From: Gigantopelta aegis
Lineage: Eukaryota > Mollusca > Gastropoda > Neomphalida > Peltospiridae
Direction of reading: 5' to 3'
Assembly (NCBI RefSeq): GCF_016097555.1
Contig: NC_054702.1
Span: forward strand, 84,103,675 to 84,167,674
DNA length: 64,000 nucleotides
The translations under genes and the position numbers were made by a program. Within the stretch, counting starts at the first letter, position 1. Every line of letters starts with the position of its first letter. The notes below the pieces were generated by a model. It had not been told where the DNA came from and ran no database searches. It worked only from the letters and a program-made list of their open reading frames with translations. Positions 56,501 through 64,000 of the stretch are shown here, piece after piece.

Positions 56501-58794
56501 GTGTGTCACCAAGTTGGGTTCGTGGGTGTAAATCAACTCCCTTTTCATGATGTTTTCTTTTTTACAAATTAATCGCTCCCATACCCACTAACAACTAACC
56601 CTCTGTCCTGGATAGATAGCCCAGATAGCTGAGGTGTGTCCCTAGAGCAGCATGCTTGAACCTTAATTGGATATAAGCATAAAAATAACTTGAAATAAAA
56701 TAAATGAAATCACTCCCTTACATCTTTGTAAAAATAAGTCCGTAATACTGAAAATGTAATGTGTGTGTACATCATGTAAATAGTTGCATTCATTACGACT
56801 AGAAATGTCATAACAAATGTTATAGTACAGGCAAAATAGTGAAAGACCCATCACAAATTGCAAAAGTATTATGAAATTTGTGAATCCACAAAACAAATCT
56901 GGTAAGTTGACTGTCAGAAGCTACCTACGGGTCCTTCAGACAGATTACTTGCACAAAGATAGCAAACTTAGCAGCAACATCTTTTAGCATAAGGTTAACA
57001 ATTTTCACCTCTACTCAATGTGCCAAATTCCACTGGTTGTCCTCTACAGATTTACAACAAATTAAATTATTTGGTTGTAATTTTGTTGTGGGTATCTAGT
57101 TGAAGGTATGTTTATATTTCAAAGCAAAAGTTAATAAATAATTTATGCAATTTTGAGGTTGCACCTTCAACATATTGGGAATTCTCTCCAATAGCTGACT
57201 TTTATGTTCCTATGCCGTCTTGCTGTTTAGTTGGCTGTACATTCTTTTTAAGTATCTTTGAAAATTTTCCAAAGCAAAATGCATGTTCCTCCAAAATGTA
57301 TGACATAAATGCTGTTTAAATAGGAATGCAGAAGTGGGCTCATTTGAGTTATTTCTCGATCCAGCCAGTGCACCATGACTGGTATATCAAAGGCTGTGGT
57401 ATGTGCTATCCTATCTATGGGATGGTGCATATAAAAGATCCCTTGTTACTAATGAATTTTTTTTGCAGTTTTCCTTTTAAGACTATGTGTCAAAATTGCC
57501 AAATGTTTGACATCCAATAGCTGATGATTAATAAATCAATGTGCTCTAGTGGTGTCATTAAAACTTTAACTTTATACTAAGATTAGACAATCATCAGGCA
57601 CATTTTGTCCAGTATCACTCTTTGATTCGCTATGCATGTTGCAGAAATCACTACACAATTTAAAAACATCAAACAGTAATTGCAAATCAATTTTCAATCG
57701 ACTAGAAATATCGCTAAACAAGATTTTGAAAACAAAATGTTCCCTAATAAGGAATAAAAGTGATTTAACAGTAGTATGTTCTCATGCACATAAGCCAAAG
57801 ATGTGTCTTTTTTTTTTTTTAATTTGGTACCCAGAAGAAACCCTCTTCTTTTTTTTCAGTCAGTTATAAAACTTATATATAAATACAGTGGCGTAGGAAG
57901 GTGCCAAAAAGTGGGGGGCACTTTATATTTACACACAATTACACTATTATAAAGCAAATAAAAAGCAAAATATCTGAAAAGTAGGGGGGGGGGGGGGGGG
58001 CATGTACATATATTTAAATGCTCGATATTGCTGCTTTAATTGGCCGATCGGTACTTTACCTAATCCCTTTTCCTTTTCAACTACAGCAACTGACAGTGCA
58101 GGATGTCTCATGAGTAATTCCCGAGCCGTTGCCATGCCAACAATACCTCCACCGACAATAATAACATCATGTTCGCTCTTTGAAGACCTGAAACACACCA
58201 AATATATAAAGTTATTAGCGATTTCTTAAATTATTAATATAATTAAACCCAAAAGGTGCCCCACACCTCTTGCAGTAAGTTTTACGATTATATGAAACGT
58301 CGCTGGAAATGACACTGACAATTAACAGCAAATATTTAATGCAAATTACTTCGATGACTTCGCTCGGCAAAATATATAATTATTTATTAATTTACTGGCT
58401 TGTAATATGGAATGGTTTGAATTTAAAGTTTTCAGAAATGGCACAACTGAAGCCATGTTACTACAAGTATTGCTCATTGTAGAGCATTGTTGTTTTCATT
58501 TATTTTTGCAAGTTGTCGCAAACCAGTCGATTGCTAGTAAAACAATGAGGCCTGAATTGGGAAAATAAAATGTTTCGCCCCAGAATATTTGCTAGGCTGT
58601 AGCCTACATTTTTATTTTACATCTACGTAGGCCTATATATGTATAATGTATCCTTGTTTCACCTCCAATACAGCTGATTTATACCTTTTTTCATTGTCTG
58701 ATACGTCAAAAGCTGTAGAGAAATGTTTAAAGGGAAAGGCAGCGGATCTATGAGGTTTAAGATCACCACAACGTACCCCTTCCTTGTTAACCAT
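47342..58794 (-). CDS. L2HGDH: L-2-hydroxyglutarate dehydrogenase, mitochondrial (whole gene, 9 coding exons)
   Basis: FAD-dependent enzyme that oxidises L-2-hydroxyglutarate to 2-oxoglutarate in mitochondria, a metabolite-repair reaction. 459 residues (human about 463) from exons 58794-58685, 58187-58060, 55837-55686, 54637-54506, 53659-53456, 51272-51105, 50304-50147, 48741-48610 and 47537-47342. All are GT-AG and in phase. Seen: basic/hydroxylated presequence (about 1-37), dinucleotide-binding [10 protein letters not shown] (45-54), acidic end of beta-2 VVEKE (72-76), family block [13 protein letters not shown] (85-97), [34 protein letters not shown], and the C-terminal [17 protein letters not shown] with [17 protein letters not shown]. 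Introns 2, 4, 5 and 7 carry minisatellites. In introns 4 and 7 the array begins on the exon donor itself. Confidence 0.94.
47792..48272. mobile_element. ~480-bp TIR element with reiterated CGTAACT words, L2HGDH intron 8
   Basis: Left GTGAAATGACAAACGGTCGT + AACTACACTT; right end inverted: GTGTAGTTACGAGGTTTTGT + CATTTCAC. Inside, GTCGTAAC/GTTGTAAC-type words recur about every 50-80 bp. No ORF. Confidence 0.68.
48610..48741 (-). CDS. L2HGDH: L2HGDH coding exon 8
   Basis: Encodes [20 protein letters not shown] and [19 protein letters not shown]. Matches the SGL-KL---N--YG--EMYK family segment. Acceptor TTTATTTGTAG, donor GTAAGT, phase 2 at both ends. Confidence 0.93.
49160..50215. repeat. 73-bp minisatellite made of L2HGDH exon 7 end plus donor (~14 copies)
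   Basis: Each unit holds about 56 bp identical or near-identical to the exon's 3' end (coding [17 protein letters not shown]) and about 17 bp of intron beginning GTATGATACAG. Copy lengths vary, with one shortened unit near 49580 and one partial duplication near 50010. The true exon is the copy at the high-coordinate end. Confidence 0.95.
50147..50304 (-). CDS. L2HGDH: L2HGDH coding exon 7 (3' end tandemly copied into intron)
   Basis: Encodes [40 protein letters not shown] and [25 protein letters not shown] and [13 protein letters not shown] are near-identical to vertebrate L2HGDH. Donor GTATGA, phase 2. The last ~56 exon bases plus ~17 intron bases form the 73-bp unit of the adjoining array (49160-50215). 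Confidence 0.94.
51105..51272 (-). CDS. L2HGDH: L2HGDH coding exon 6
   Basis: Fifty-six codons, phase 0 at both ends: [45 protein letters not shown]--(E/Q)LSGC and R--PFRG-Y are conserved substrate/FAD-region blocks. Acceptor TTTACTATTCAG, donor GTAAGT. Confidence 0.95.
51432..52137. repeat. 60-bp minisatellite in L2HGDH intron 5 (~11 copies)
   Basis: Unit includes CCTAGATCTGCCTCTGCAAT and AACAGACATCTAACGGGAG. The first half resembles the end of a dispersed element also seen at 3530-3565 (CCTAGATCCACCTCTGCAAA), so the array seems to have grown from a transposon terminus. Variation is mainly in G-run length and TTA/TTTA. Confidence 0.93.
52140..53400. mobile_element. ~1.25-kb block with diverged long inverted ends, L2HGDH intron 5
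   Basis: Left half holds AATTAATAAAACGG and GCAGCCATTTTGTACC and GTCACGTCAGG. The complement of the right half holds AATTAATAAAAAAACC, GCAGCCATTTTGTTTT and GTGACGTCAGC in the same order. This is best explained by a degenerate long-TIR transposon. No transposase ORF. It follows the 60-bp array directly. Confidence 0.5.
53456..53659 (-). CDS. L2HGDH: L2HGDH coding exon 5
   Basis: Sixty-eight codons, phase 0 at both ends. Encodes [20 protein letters not shown], where HTGIVD is a conserved L2HGDH block, and [16 protein letters not shown]. Donor GTAAAA. Confidence 0.93.
53990..54531. repeat. 48-bp minisatellite made of L2HGDH exon 4 end plus donor (11 copies)
   Basis: Each unit carries the minus-strand sequence GAACCAAACTGTAAAGTAAG (exon end EPNCK and donor) plus intron. 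The exon-proximal copy is the real exon 4 end. One unit near 54240 is 3 bp shorter. Because 48 is divisible by 3, a 196-codon plus-strand reading frame appears by accident. Confidence 0.95.
54506..54637 (-). CDS. L2HGDH: L2HGDH coding exon 4 (3' end tandemly copied into intron)
   Basis: Forty-four codons, [20 protein letters not shown] ... [10 protein letters not shown], phase 0 at both ends, donor GTAAGA. The last 21-22 exon bases plus about 26 intron bases form the 48-bp unit of the adjoining array (53990-54531). Confidence 0.93.
54742..54905 (+). mobile_element. Degenerate SINE fragment, L2HGDH intron 3
   Basis: GTTCCAGCAAGTGTTCCATA, CCATGGTATGTGCTGTTTTG and AAAAGTAGCCAAGTGATGGC recall the core and start of tail 2. 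Confidence 0.6.
55164..55513 (+). mobile_element. ~350-bp MITE with hAT-like ends, copy 3, L2HGDH intron 3
   Basis: Starts CAGGGTTTCTAGATTATGGT and ends TTCTAGAAGCCCTG. AATAC lies on both sides (55159-55163, 55514-55518). Confidence 0.72.
55686..55837 (-). CDS. L2HGDH: L2HGDH coding exon 3
   Basis: Encodes [20 protein letters not shown] and later KLCVEG...[28 protein letters not shown] is diagnostic for L2HGDH/LhgO. Acceptor TTGTATTGCAG; the donor GTTGGC is weak. Phase 1 in and phase 0 out. Confidence 0.94.
55889..56492. repeat. 39/42-bp minisatellite in L2HGDH intron 2 (15 copies)
   Basis: Two unit variants (39 bp with CATGCGTGG, 42 bp with CATGTTGTATGG) alternate in the order AAAB AAAB AAB AB AB when read from 55889. 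The array ends about 50 bp upstream of the exon 3 acceptor. No exon sequence is included. Open frames of 224 and 229 codons on the plus strand are artefacts of the repeat. Confidence 0.93.
56590..56690 (+). mobile_element. Third SINE-like family, tail fragment
   Basis: Reverse complement of words in 7925-7990, ending in TTGAACCTTAATTGGATATA. A further tail piece is at 41455-41485 (ATTGAACCTTATTTTGATAT). Confidence 0.55.
57325..57570 (+). mobile_element. SINE, 5'-truncated, tail 1, L2HGDH intron 2
   Basis: Core (GCACCATGACTGGTATATCA) and tail 1 (ATCAATGTGCTCTAGTGGTG) well preserved. Only the end of the head remains. Confidence 0.85.
57890..58005. mobile_element. Dispersed repeat with GGAAGGTGCCAAAAAGTGGG
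   Basis: Shares its start with 32286-32320 and 46329-46350; ends in a run of about 17 G. Located in L2HGDH intron 2, about 55 bp from the exon 2 donor. Confidence 0.5.
58060..58187 (-). CDS. L2HGDH: L2HGDH coding exon 2 (FAD-binding Rossmann motif)
   Basis: Acceptor GTGTGTTTCAG, donor GTAAAG. Encodes [20 protein letters not shown] and then [20 protein letters not shown]. GxGxxG plus the terminal glutamate of beta-2 define the FAD ADP-binding fold. Confidence 0.93.
58685..58794 (-). CDS. L2HGDH: L2HGDH coding exon 1 (mitochondrial presequence)
   Basis: ATG at 58794; encodes [20 protein letters not shown] + [16 protein letters not shown] with Arg/Lys/Ser and FSTAFD, compatible with a cleaved presequence. 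It ends AAAAAAG before GTATAA; phase 2 joins exon 2 as AGG-TCT-TCA. Phase agreement, length (110 nt) and the Ser/Thr-Phe-Asp resemblance support it, but there is no transcript evidence. An in-frame TAG lies upstream, so no longer start is available in this exon. Confidence 0.65.
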
Positions 58795-58970
58795 GCGTGT
58801 ATGCCATATATAATTATAATAACACAGAACTAAGTACTAAATCAATCCAAACAGTCATAGGCGTACGGGCTTTTAAAAAATGTGTAGGGGGTGGGGACAG
58901 GCAGGTTTTTGCCCAAATTGAACAAAAAAATCCCAAATCTACGGTGGCTGATTTCCGCCAAACAAACTTA

Positions 58971-59141
58971 CAACTTTTTAGTACAGCATTATAATGCCCT
59001 ATACAGCGTTATAACGCCTTATTTTACGGCATTACAACGCTCTAATTTAGGGCTTTGTAATGCCGTAAAATAAGGCGTTATAACGCTGTATAGGGCATTA
59101 TAATGCTGTATATGGCTTTATAAGGCCGTACTAAAAAGTTG
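58971..59141. repeat. Hairpin with two perfect 54-bp arms
   Basis: Left arm 58982-59035, loop 59036-59056, right arm 59057-59110, built of palindromic words GCATTATAATGC and GCGTTATAACGC. An outer arm pair (CAACTTTTTAGTA / TACTAAAAAGTTG) is offset by 18 bp on the right. It lies upstream of L2HGDH exon 1. Confidence 0.85.
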
Positions 59142-59189
59142 CAATCTTATATTATGTTTACTCACACCTTCCTACCACAAATAAATAGT

Positions 59190-59322
59190 TTTAGTACGGC
59201 GTTTTAATGCCGTAATAGGGCATTATAACGTATTACAGCGTTATAATGCCCTCTTACGGCGTTATAATGCACTATTACTGCATTATAACGCCCTATTTTA
59301 CGGCATATTAACGCCATTCGGG
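59190..59322. repeat. Second block of GCRTTATAAYGC palindromic words
   Basis: GGCGTTTTAATGCCG, GGGCATTATAACG, AGCGTTATAATGCCCT, GGCGTTATAATGCAC and GCATTATAACGCCC follow one another, the same vocabulary as the hairpin 80 bp away. Confidence 0.75.
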
Positions 59323-59769
59323 CAAAAGTTATATATTCGGGCAAAATGTGTTAAACTGAGACCTTTTTACCATATATTTCCATCATTCTACTCTTAAAAT
59401 GTAGTTGTCATCCATATAAAAATGCGTTGTGATTCGTTTGTAACCATAGTTGTTTATTGCTAATATGAATAAATGTTATCCTGATTCGGGGCATTTTTGT
59501 TTAATTCGGTAAAAATCCAGCTTGACCACCCCCACCCCTACCCCACCAAAATGGGAGCTTGTACGCCTATGCCCATATGAACTAGTACATCAATGCTGTC
59601 TGACATCAACGTCTAATAAATTCTATCTACATAACATTACATTAAGGCACCAATTAGTTGCATGAGACCCTCCCTGTCAGGCTGATTCAGTATGTTTAGA
59701 TGACCCATTATCGCATATGTTTTTAATATTTAATTAATATATATACTTCATATATCTCCCAGTGTTGTT

Positions 59770-59772
<3 letters not shown>

Positions 59773-59808
<36 letters not shown>

Positions 59809-59840
59809 CACACACATGCGCGCGCGCACGCACGCACACA
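59773..59840. repeat. CA/CG dinucleotide microsatellite
   Basis: A run of CA repeats (about 59773-59817) passes into CGCGCGCACGCACG. Alternating purine-pyrimidine of this type can adopt Z-DNA; that role is not implied here. Confidence 0.9.
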
Positions 59841-59945
59841 CATGTGTATGTAAGCATGTATATGTAGTATATGTATTGTAAGATCACCGGGCGTTCTTGC
59901 AAGAGATTATACAGTGAGGGAGTCTGCAGCATCTCCATGGGTCTC

Positions 59946-60326
59946 ACCGGCGTCGTGGTTAGGCCACCGGTCTACAGGCTGGTAGATACTGGGTTCGGAT
60001 CCCAGTCGAGGCATGGAATTTTTAATCCAGATACCGACTCCAAACCCTGAGTGAGTGCTCCGCAAGGCTCAGTGGGTAGGTGTCAACCACTTGCACCGAC
60101 CAGTGATCCATAACTGGTTCAACAAAGGCCATGGTTTGTGCTATCCTGCCTGTGGGAAGCGCAGATAAAAGATCCCTTGCTGCTAATCGGAAAGAGTAGC
60201 CCATGAAGTGGCGACAGCGGGTTTCCTCTCAAAATCTGTGTGGTCCTTAAGCATATGTCTGACGCCATATAACCGTAAATAAAATGTGTTGAGTGCGTCA
60301 TTAAATAAAACATTTCTTTCTTTCTT
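59946..60326 (+). mobile_element. SINE H2T2, full length with 14-bp target-site duplication
   Basis: Perfect duplication TCTCCATGGGTCTC at 59932-59945 and 60327-60340. Head GGCGTCGTGGTTAGGCCACC, tail AATGTGTTGAGTGCGTCATT, TTTC run. Confidence 0.93.
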
Positions 60327-60474
60327 TCTCCATGGGTCTCTGTGTACGCCCTTGCACGCCTGACATCCTAACAGTCCTTTGTCGATTATAAAGCTGATCT
60401 GACCCACGATACCATAACAAACGATTGGCGGTAGTAATGGAGTGAAGTAGACGGCTGCAGGTGTTTCTTAACAA

Positions 60475-60650
60475 AAAAGCTTGTTTTCTTTAACATCATC
60501 ACGAGAGCACATTGACTTATTAATCATCGGCTATTGAATGTCAAACATTTGATAATTTGACATAATATCATAGACTTAGAGAGGAAACCCGCTTAGTAGC
60601 AAGGGATCTTTTATATGCACCATCCCACAGACAGGTTAGCATAAATTACG
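60475..60650 (-). mobile_element. SINE fragment, tail 1 and core
   Basis: Complement of tail 1 (ATCACGAGAGCACATTGACT) and core (CAAGGGATCTTTTATATGCA); head missing. Confidence 0.8.
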
Positions 60651-61136
60651 AGTGGGGTCATATTTAGCCGCCCCGTGACCATTTTTCGGGGACCAAAGTT
60701 TGAAGGTGGATTTTAAGTCTTTGGGACCTTTAGAAAAAAATTAGCCCCCATGTACCTCGCGAAAGTTTCGACTAACTCCACCAGAGGGCCAAATCCATGA
60801 TGGCCGCCGGCGACTATACTGGAAATCGAAAATCGCCATGTCTCACTTAATATGCGAGTTAGAATCACTAAGAAGGTGTCTATTTCCATTATCCTGATGG
60901 TGCCTAATCTCCTGGTGGGGTTATGTTTGCAATTTGAGGTCATCTTTACATTCAAATCCAAGATGGCCGTTGTCCACCATACTGATAATTTAAAAAACAG
61001 ATAAACTCTTGAAATATTTTGGCTAAATGATAAATGAAGTGTCTATTAATTTTTTTGCACAAAATTAGAATATACAATATTTTGGTGAGTTTATTTTTGC
61101 AATATCAAGTCATCTTGATCTTCAGTGATCTTCAAA

Positions 61137-61195
61137 TTTCTGACGCCATATAACCGTAAAATAAAATGTGTTGAGTGCGTCGTTAAAGCAAACTA
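61137..61195 (+). mobile_element. SINE tail 2 fragment
   Basis: Only the last ~55 bases: TGACGCCATATAACCGTAAA and GTTGAGTGCGTCGTTAAA. Confidence 0.75.
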
Positions 61196-61363
61196 CCGTG
61201 GTAGATTATGTATTCTCAAAAGTTCGAGGAGGCCGATAGGACTGCAAAGGGGATTTATTTGAACTTCCTCAATTTTAGGAAGCAATCACAAAATTCGAAA
61301 ATGGCACGTCACACATAATTATAGAGCGGCAAGGCGCTGCATTTGCATTAGTCCAGTATATGT

Positions 61364-61366
61364 CCA

Positions 61367-61448
<82 letters not shown>
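61364..61448. repeat. (AT)n microsatellite, ~80 bp
   Basis: Uninterrupted alternating AT. Length from an assembly may be unreliable. Confidence 0.95.
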
Positions 61449-61450
<2 letters not shown>

Positions 61451-63369
61451 GAAAGTTATATATAACGGCACGCCAGCACATGATATTTTTAATGCCTTCT
61501 AGCCTATACTTGAATAGACAAAAATGATTCCTAATAAAACTCGCCATTTTATTGACACTGGTACTCAAACATGTGTTATTCTTAGTAATACACTGTAGGC
61601 GAACAGTCAAATTCACAAAATTAGATTTCATTGTTGATAATGTAAACATTTTGTAATAAAACATTTATCTGATAAAAACAATGTATCGATTTACTCAGGC
61701 AACACATATAACGTGTGGTACCTTGCATTTTATTTTACCAGCAAAACGTAGGGTGTCTCGTGGCATTTGAGATAAAATAAATGTGTTAATTAGAAATCCC
61801 CAATTTTGTAGAAAGTAAAGTTTGTATTTTTAAATTTTGTCTTAAACAAAGTTCAACCTCAGGTGAACTGTAGATGCATTGCAATGGTACATTAAATGGA
61901 ATTAATTTACTGGCATAGTTTTAACATGGTATGTGCACAAATATTTCACAAATTGCGTGCTAATTATTAGAGTGATTATAAAAGTGTTTTGGTCATGTTG
62001 GATTCTGGATTTATGTTCTACTTGTAGTATTATTAGCACCAGTGTACAGTACACACAGGAGAAGGGCTGGTAGGTGTTTTACTATGGCTAGTGAATTGTT
62101 AAAATCACCTATTCCATGTTCAGTGCATTGTTTTGTTTTTAAATCCTCAAACTCTAGGCGTTTGGTGCTTGTGGATAGTTGTGTATTTAACTGTTCCTCC
62201 ATGAATTCAATATGGCGGAGGTGGGAAAGTGTGTGTCCTGGATCGTGACTATGTGGATCTACAAAACAAAGCTGGCTATGACACAGCACAACTCGAAACG
62301 AATCCGGCAAGTGATGTCTTGCAATCTGAGCTGGATTATTATCACATCTGCGTGCATGTACAGGGATGAACTACTCTACTAGTCTTATCATATATAAATT
62401 GCAAATACATTGCGGTAACTGTAGATTAAAAAAAATAATAATTCAGGTATAGTTATCCCTAATTAAAACACTAATTAAAATGTGCAACTTCCTAATTTTG
62501 AAGTAATGTCCGTGCTCATTAGGCTATGTCAAGTCATGTGGCGAACAGCACGTGCGTGTTTGCACACGGTTAATAGTTCTACCCAGCTACCATTAAACTG
62601 CTGCCAGCTCGAGTCACCTCCAGTCCATATTGATGTGTAGGGGAACTTCATATCCTGTAGGGGAACTACATAATAAGGGAAGGGCTGAAGGTGACTCGAG
62701 CAATTAGATTGCGTGTCGATGTTACTTTATTATTTACGATTGAACAACGGGACCATTCAACAAATTTTACCAGCCACGGCGGAATCAAGCAGACATTGGG
62801 GGTGGGGTGGGGTGGAGGGGGGCGATACCGATAGAAGGTGGGAAGAATGTTTTAGGGGGTTTGGGGGTATACTCCCCCGTAAACTTTTGAAAATTAGATG
62901 GCCTAAAATGCAATTTCCTGCATTCTAGAAGTAAAATTCATCTCTACCTTGAGATTTACTACAATATCTTTGATTCAGAATTATTGGTGGGGGCCGTGCA
63001 TTTTTACGTAACGCTCTCTCTGGGGGGTGGGAGGGGGGGGGGGGGTCGTGGGATGCGTTTCTATACCGCTTTTGACCGAAACATATATTTCAAAAATATA
63101 TAACTTGAAAGGGCTTGGATGATGAAAAAAGAATCGGGTTACTACATTTTGATATCAGTATAACCGGCTTGCTGAAGCTCGCCTGTTACACTGTTTACAC
63201 TGTTATCTAAATCTCGTCAAACAACCACGTTATCAAAACGTAGAAACCTGATATTCTATATTTTATTGTGATAGTGGTCTCACAGGAACAAAACGTTACA
63301 TGAGAGAGCAGGTATTAAAAGTGCAAGATTTTGCATAACGTATTGTTGACTGGCCACAAAGATCAACAA

Positions 63370-63450
63370 CAAGTTTTTTCTTTCTTTTTAAAGACACCAG
63401 TAGAGCACATTAATATATTAATCAGCGGCTATTGGATGTCAAAATTTATT
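63370..63450 (-). mobile_element. SINE tail 1 fragment
   Basis: GACACCAGTAGAGCACATTA followed by ATCAGCGGCTATTGGATGTC. Confidence 0.72.
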
Positions 63451-64000
63451 ATTATACAGAGATCAGGAAGTTGGTGTTGTATCTGAGGAGTTTGATCTGC
63501 TTAATAATTTACTTCTTAGTACAAACAAGCCTATGTCCCTGGTAATCCCCATGTTCCTCCATTGGTGAAGTGAGTTTCAAGGGGATTTTATTTTTCATAT
63601 AGCCTTTCTTTACAAACGCCAGGTCCTGCTGATTTTTGTGGTATCAAAGTATGCAGTTGTTAATTTTTTTTCGCAGTAACATGCACCTAAAAGTGTGAAG
63701 CCTGTCCATCCTCTTGTGACAGGTTTTAGGTGAACCTGTCAAATGGATTGCAGTAAAATCACGTAGAAACCTTTTAGAAAATTATATACAATGACCTTGA
63801 TATTTGACCCTGACCTTACAAGTCGTTCTGAAACTACTCTTTACATGAGGATTTTGTGGTGTTTGATGTGAACAGCAATACCTAGAAATCTAACGTAAAT
63901 GTTTTACTGGTAATGACTTAAAATCATTTAGCACGTGATAGTGATATCTGTTGAATGATTTGTAAAAAACTACTTTGAATGTTTTGTTTTTATGTAGGTA

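Larger units (their letters stand above)
58795..64000. other. Region upstream of L2HGDH without a recognised gene
   Basis: Contains the palindromic blocks (58971-59322), microsatellites, four SINE pieces and long AT-rich or G-rich unique sequence. A short frame at about 62205-62360 (encoding GKVCVLDRDYVDLQNKAGYD) has protein-like composition but no family was recognised. The L2HGDH promoter should lie just above 58795; no clear core element was identified. Confidence 0.4.

Noticed and set aside
55876-56572. 224- and 229-codon overlapping plus-strand frames rich in Cys, Leu and Tyr
   Set aside because: Both come from the 39/42-bp repeat, whose unit lengths are multiples of 3. Two frames are open at once and there is no non-repetitive protein.
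62011-62310. 99-codon minus-strand frame
   Set aside because: No recognisable domain, no splice-site support, and competing frames of similar length on the other strand.

Overview
The window looks like an AT-rich animal (metazoan) nuclear genome, most likely a mollusc. The evidence is three ordinary animal genes split into short exons with GT-AG introns, long introns full of tRNA-derived SINEs, MITEs and minisatellites, and no prokaryotic organisation. The species call is inference. No tRNA, rRNA, CRISPR array or intact transposase ORF was recognised.

Three genes were reconstructed by hand, exon by exon, with reading phase checked at every junction. (1) A leishmanolysin-like (M8 family) zinc metallopeptidase on the minus strand, 33386 down to 10478: 17 coding exons, 786 residues, HEMFH active site, C-terminal transmembrane helix. 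(2) A THUMPD2-type RNA guanine-N2 methyltransferase on the plus strand, 34020 to 45092: 10 coding exons, 536 residues. It is head-to-head with gene 1 across a ~630 bp region carrying an ETS/GABP-like motif. (3) L-2-hydroxyglutarate dehydrogenase (L2HGDH) on the minus strand, 58794 down to 47342: 9 coding exons, 459 residues, tail-to-tail with gene 2. Gene functions come from family resemblance (M8 peptidases, THUMP/SAM methyltransferases, FAD-dependent L2HGDH). They do not form one pathway.

Layout: 1-10477 holds minisatellites, SINEs, a pogo-like TIR element and the probable 3' UTR of gene 1. 10478-33386 is gene 1, with a 2.5 kb array of 22-bp units and a 1.2 kb array of 40-bp units in introns. 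33387-34019 is the shared promoter. 34020-45092 is gene 2, with 91-bp and 81-bp minisatellites in intron 3. 45093-47341 is the convergent intergenic stretch. 47342-58794 is gene 3, with four minisatellites in introns. 58795-64000 has no recognised gene and holds palindromic repeats, SINEs and microsatellites.

The most unusual signal is that three minisatellites begin exactly on a 5' splice site of a real coding exon and carry that exon end plus its GT donor in every unit: gene 1 exon 11 (about 110 copies), L2HGDH exon 4 (11 copies) and L2HGDH exon 7 (about 14 copies). A weaker fourth case duplicates a 3' splice site (gene 1 exon 14), and a fifth donor is made of a (GT)n run (THUMPD2 exon 4). 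A second theme is modular SINEs: two tRNA-like heads and two tails share one central core, and all four head/tail combinations occur here. A 176-bp MITE also appears to supply the stop codon of THUMPD2.
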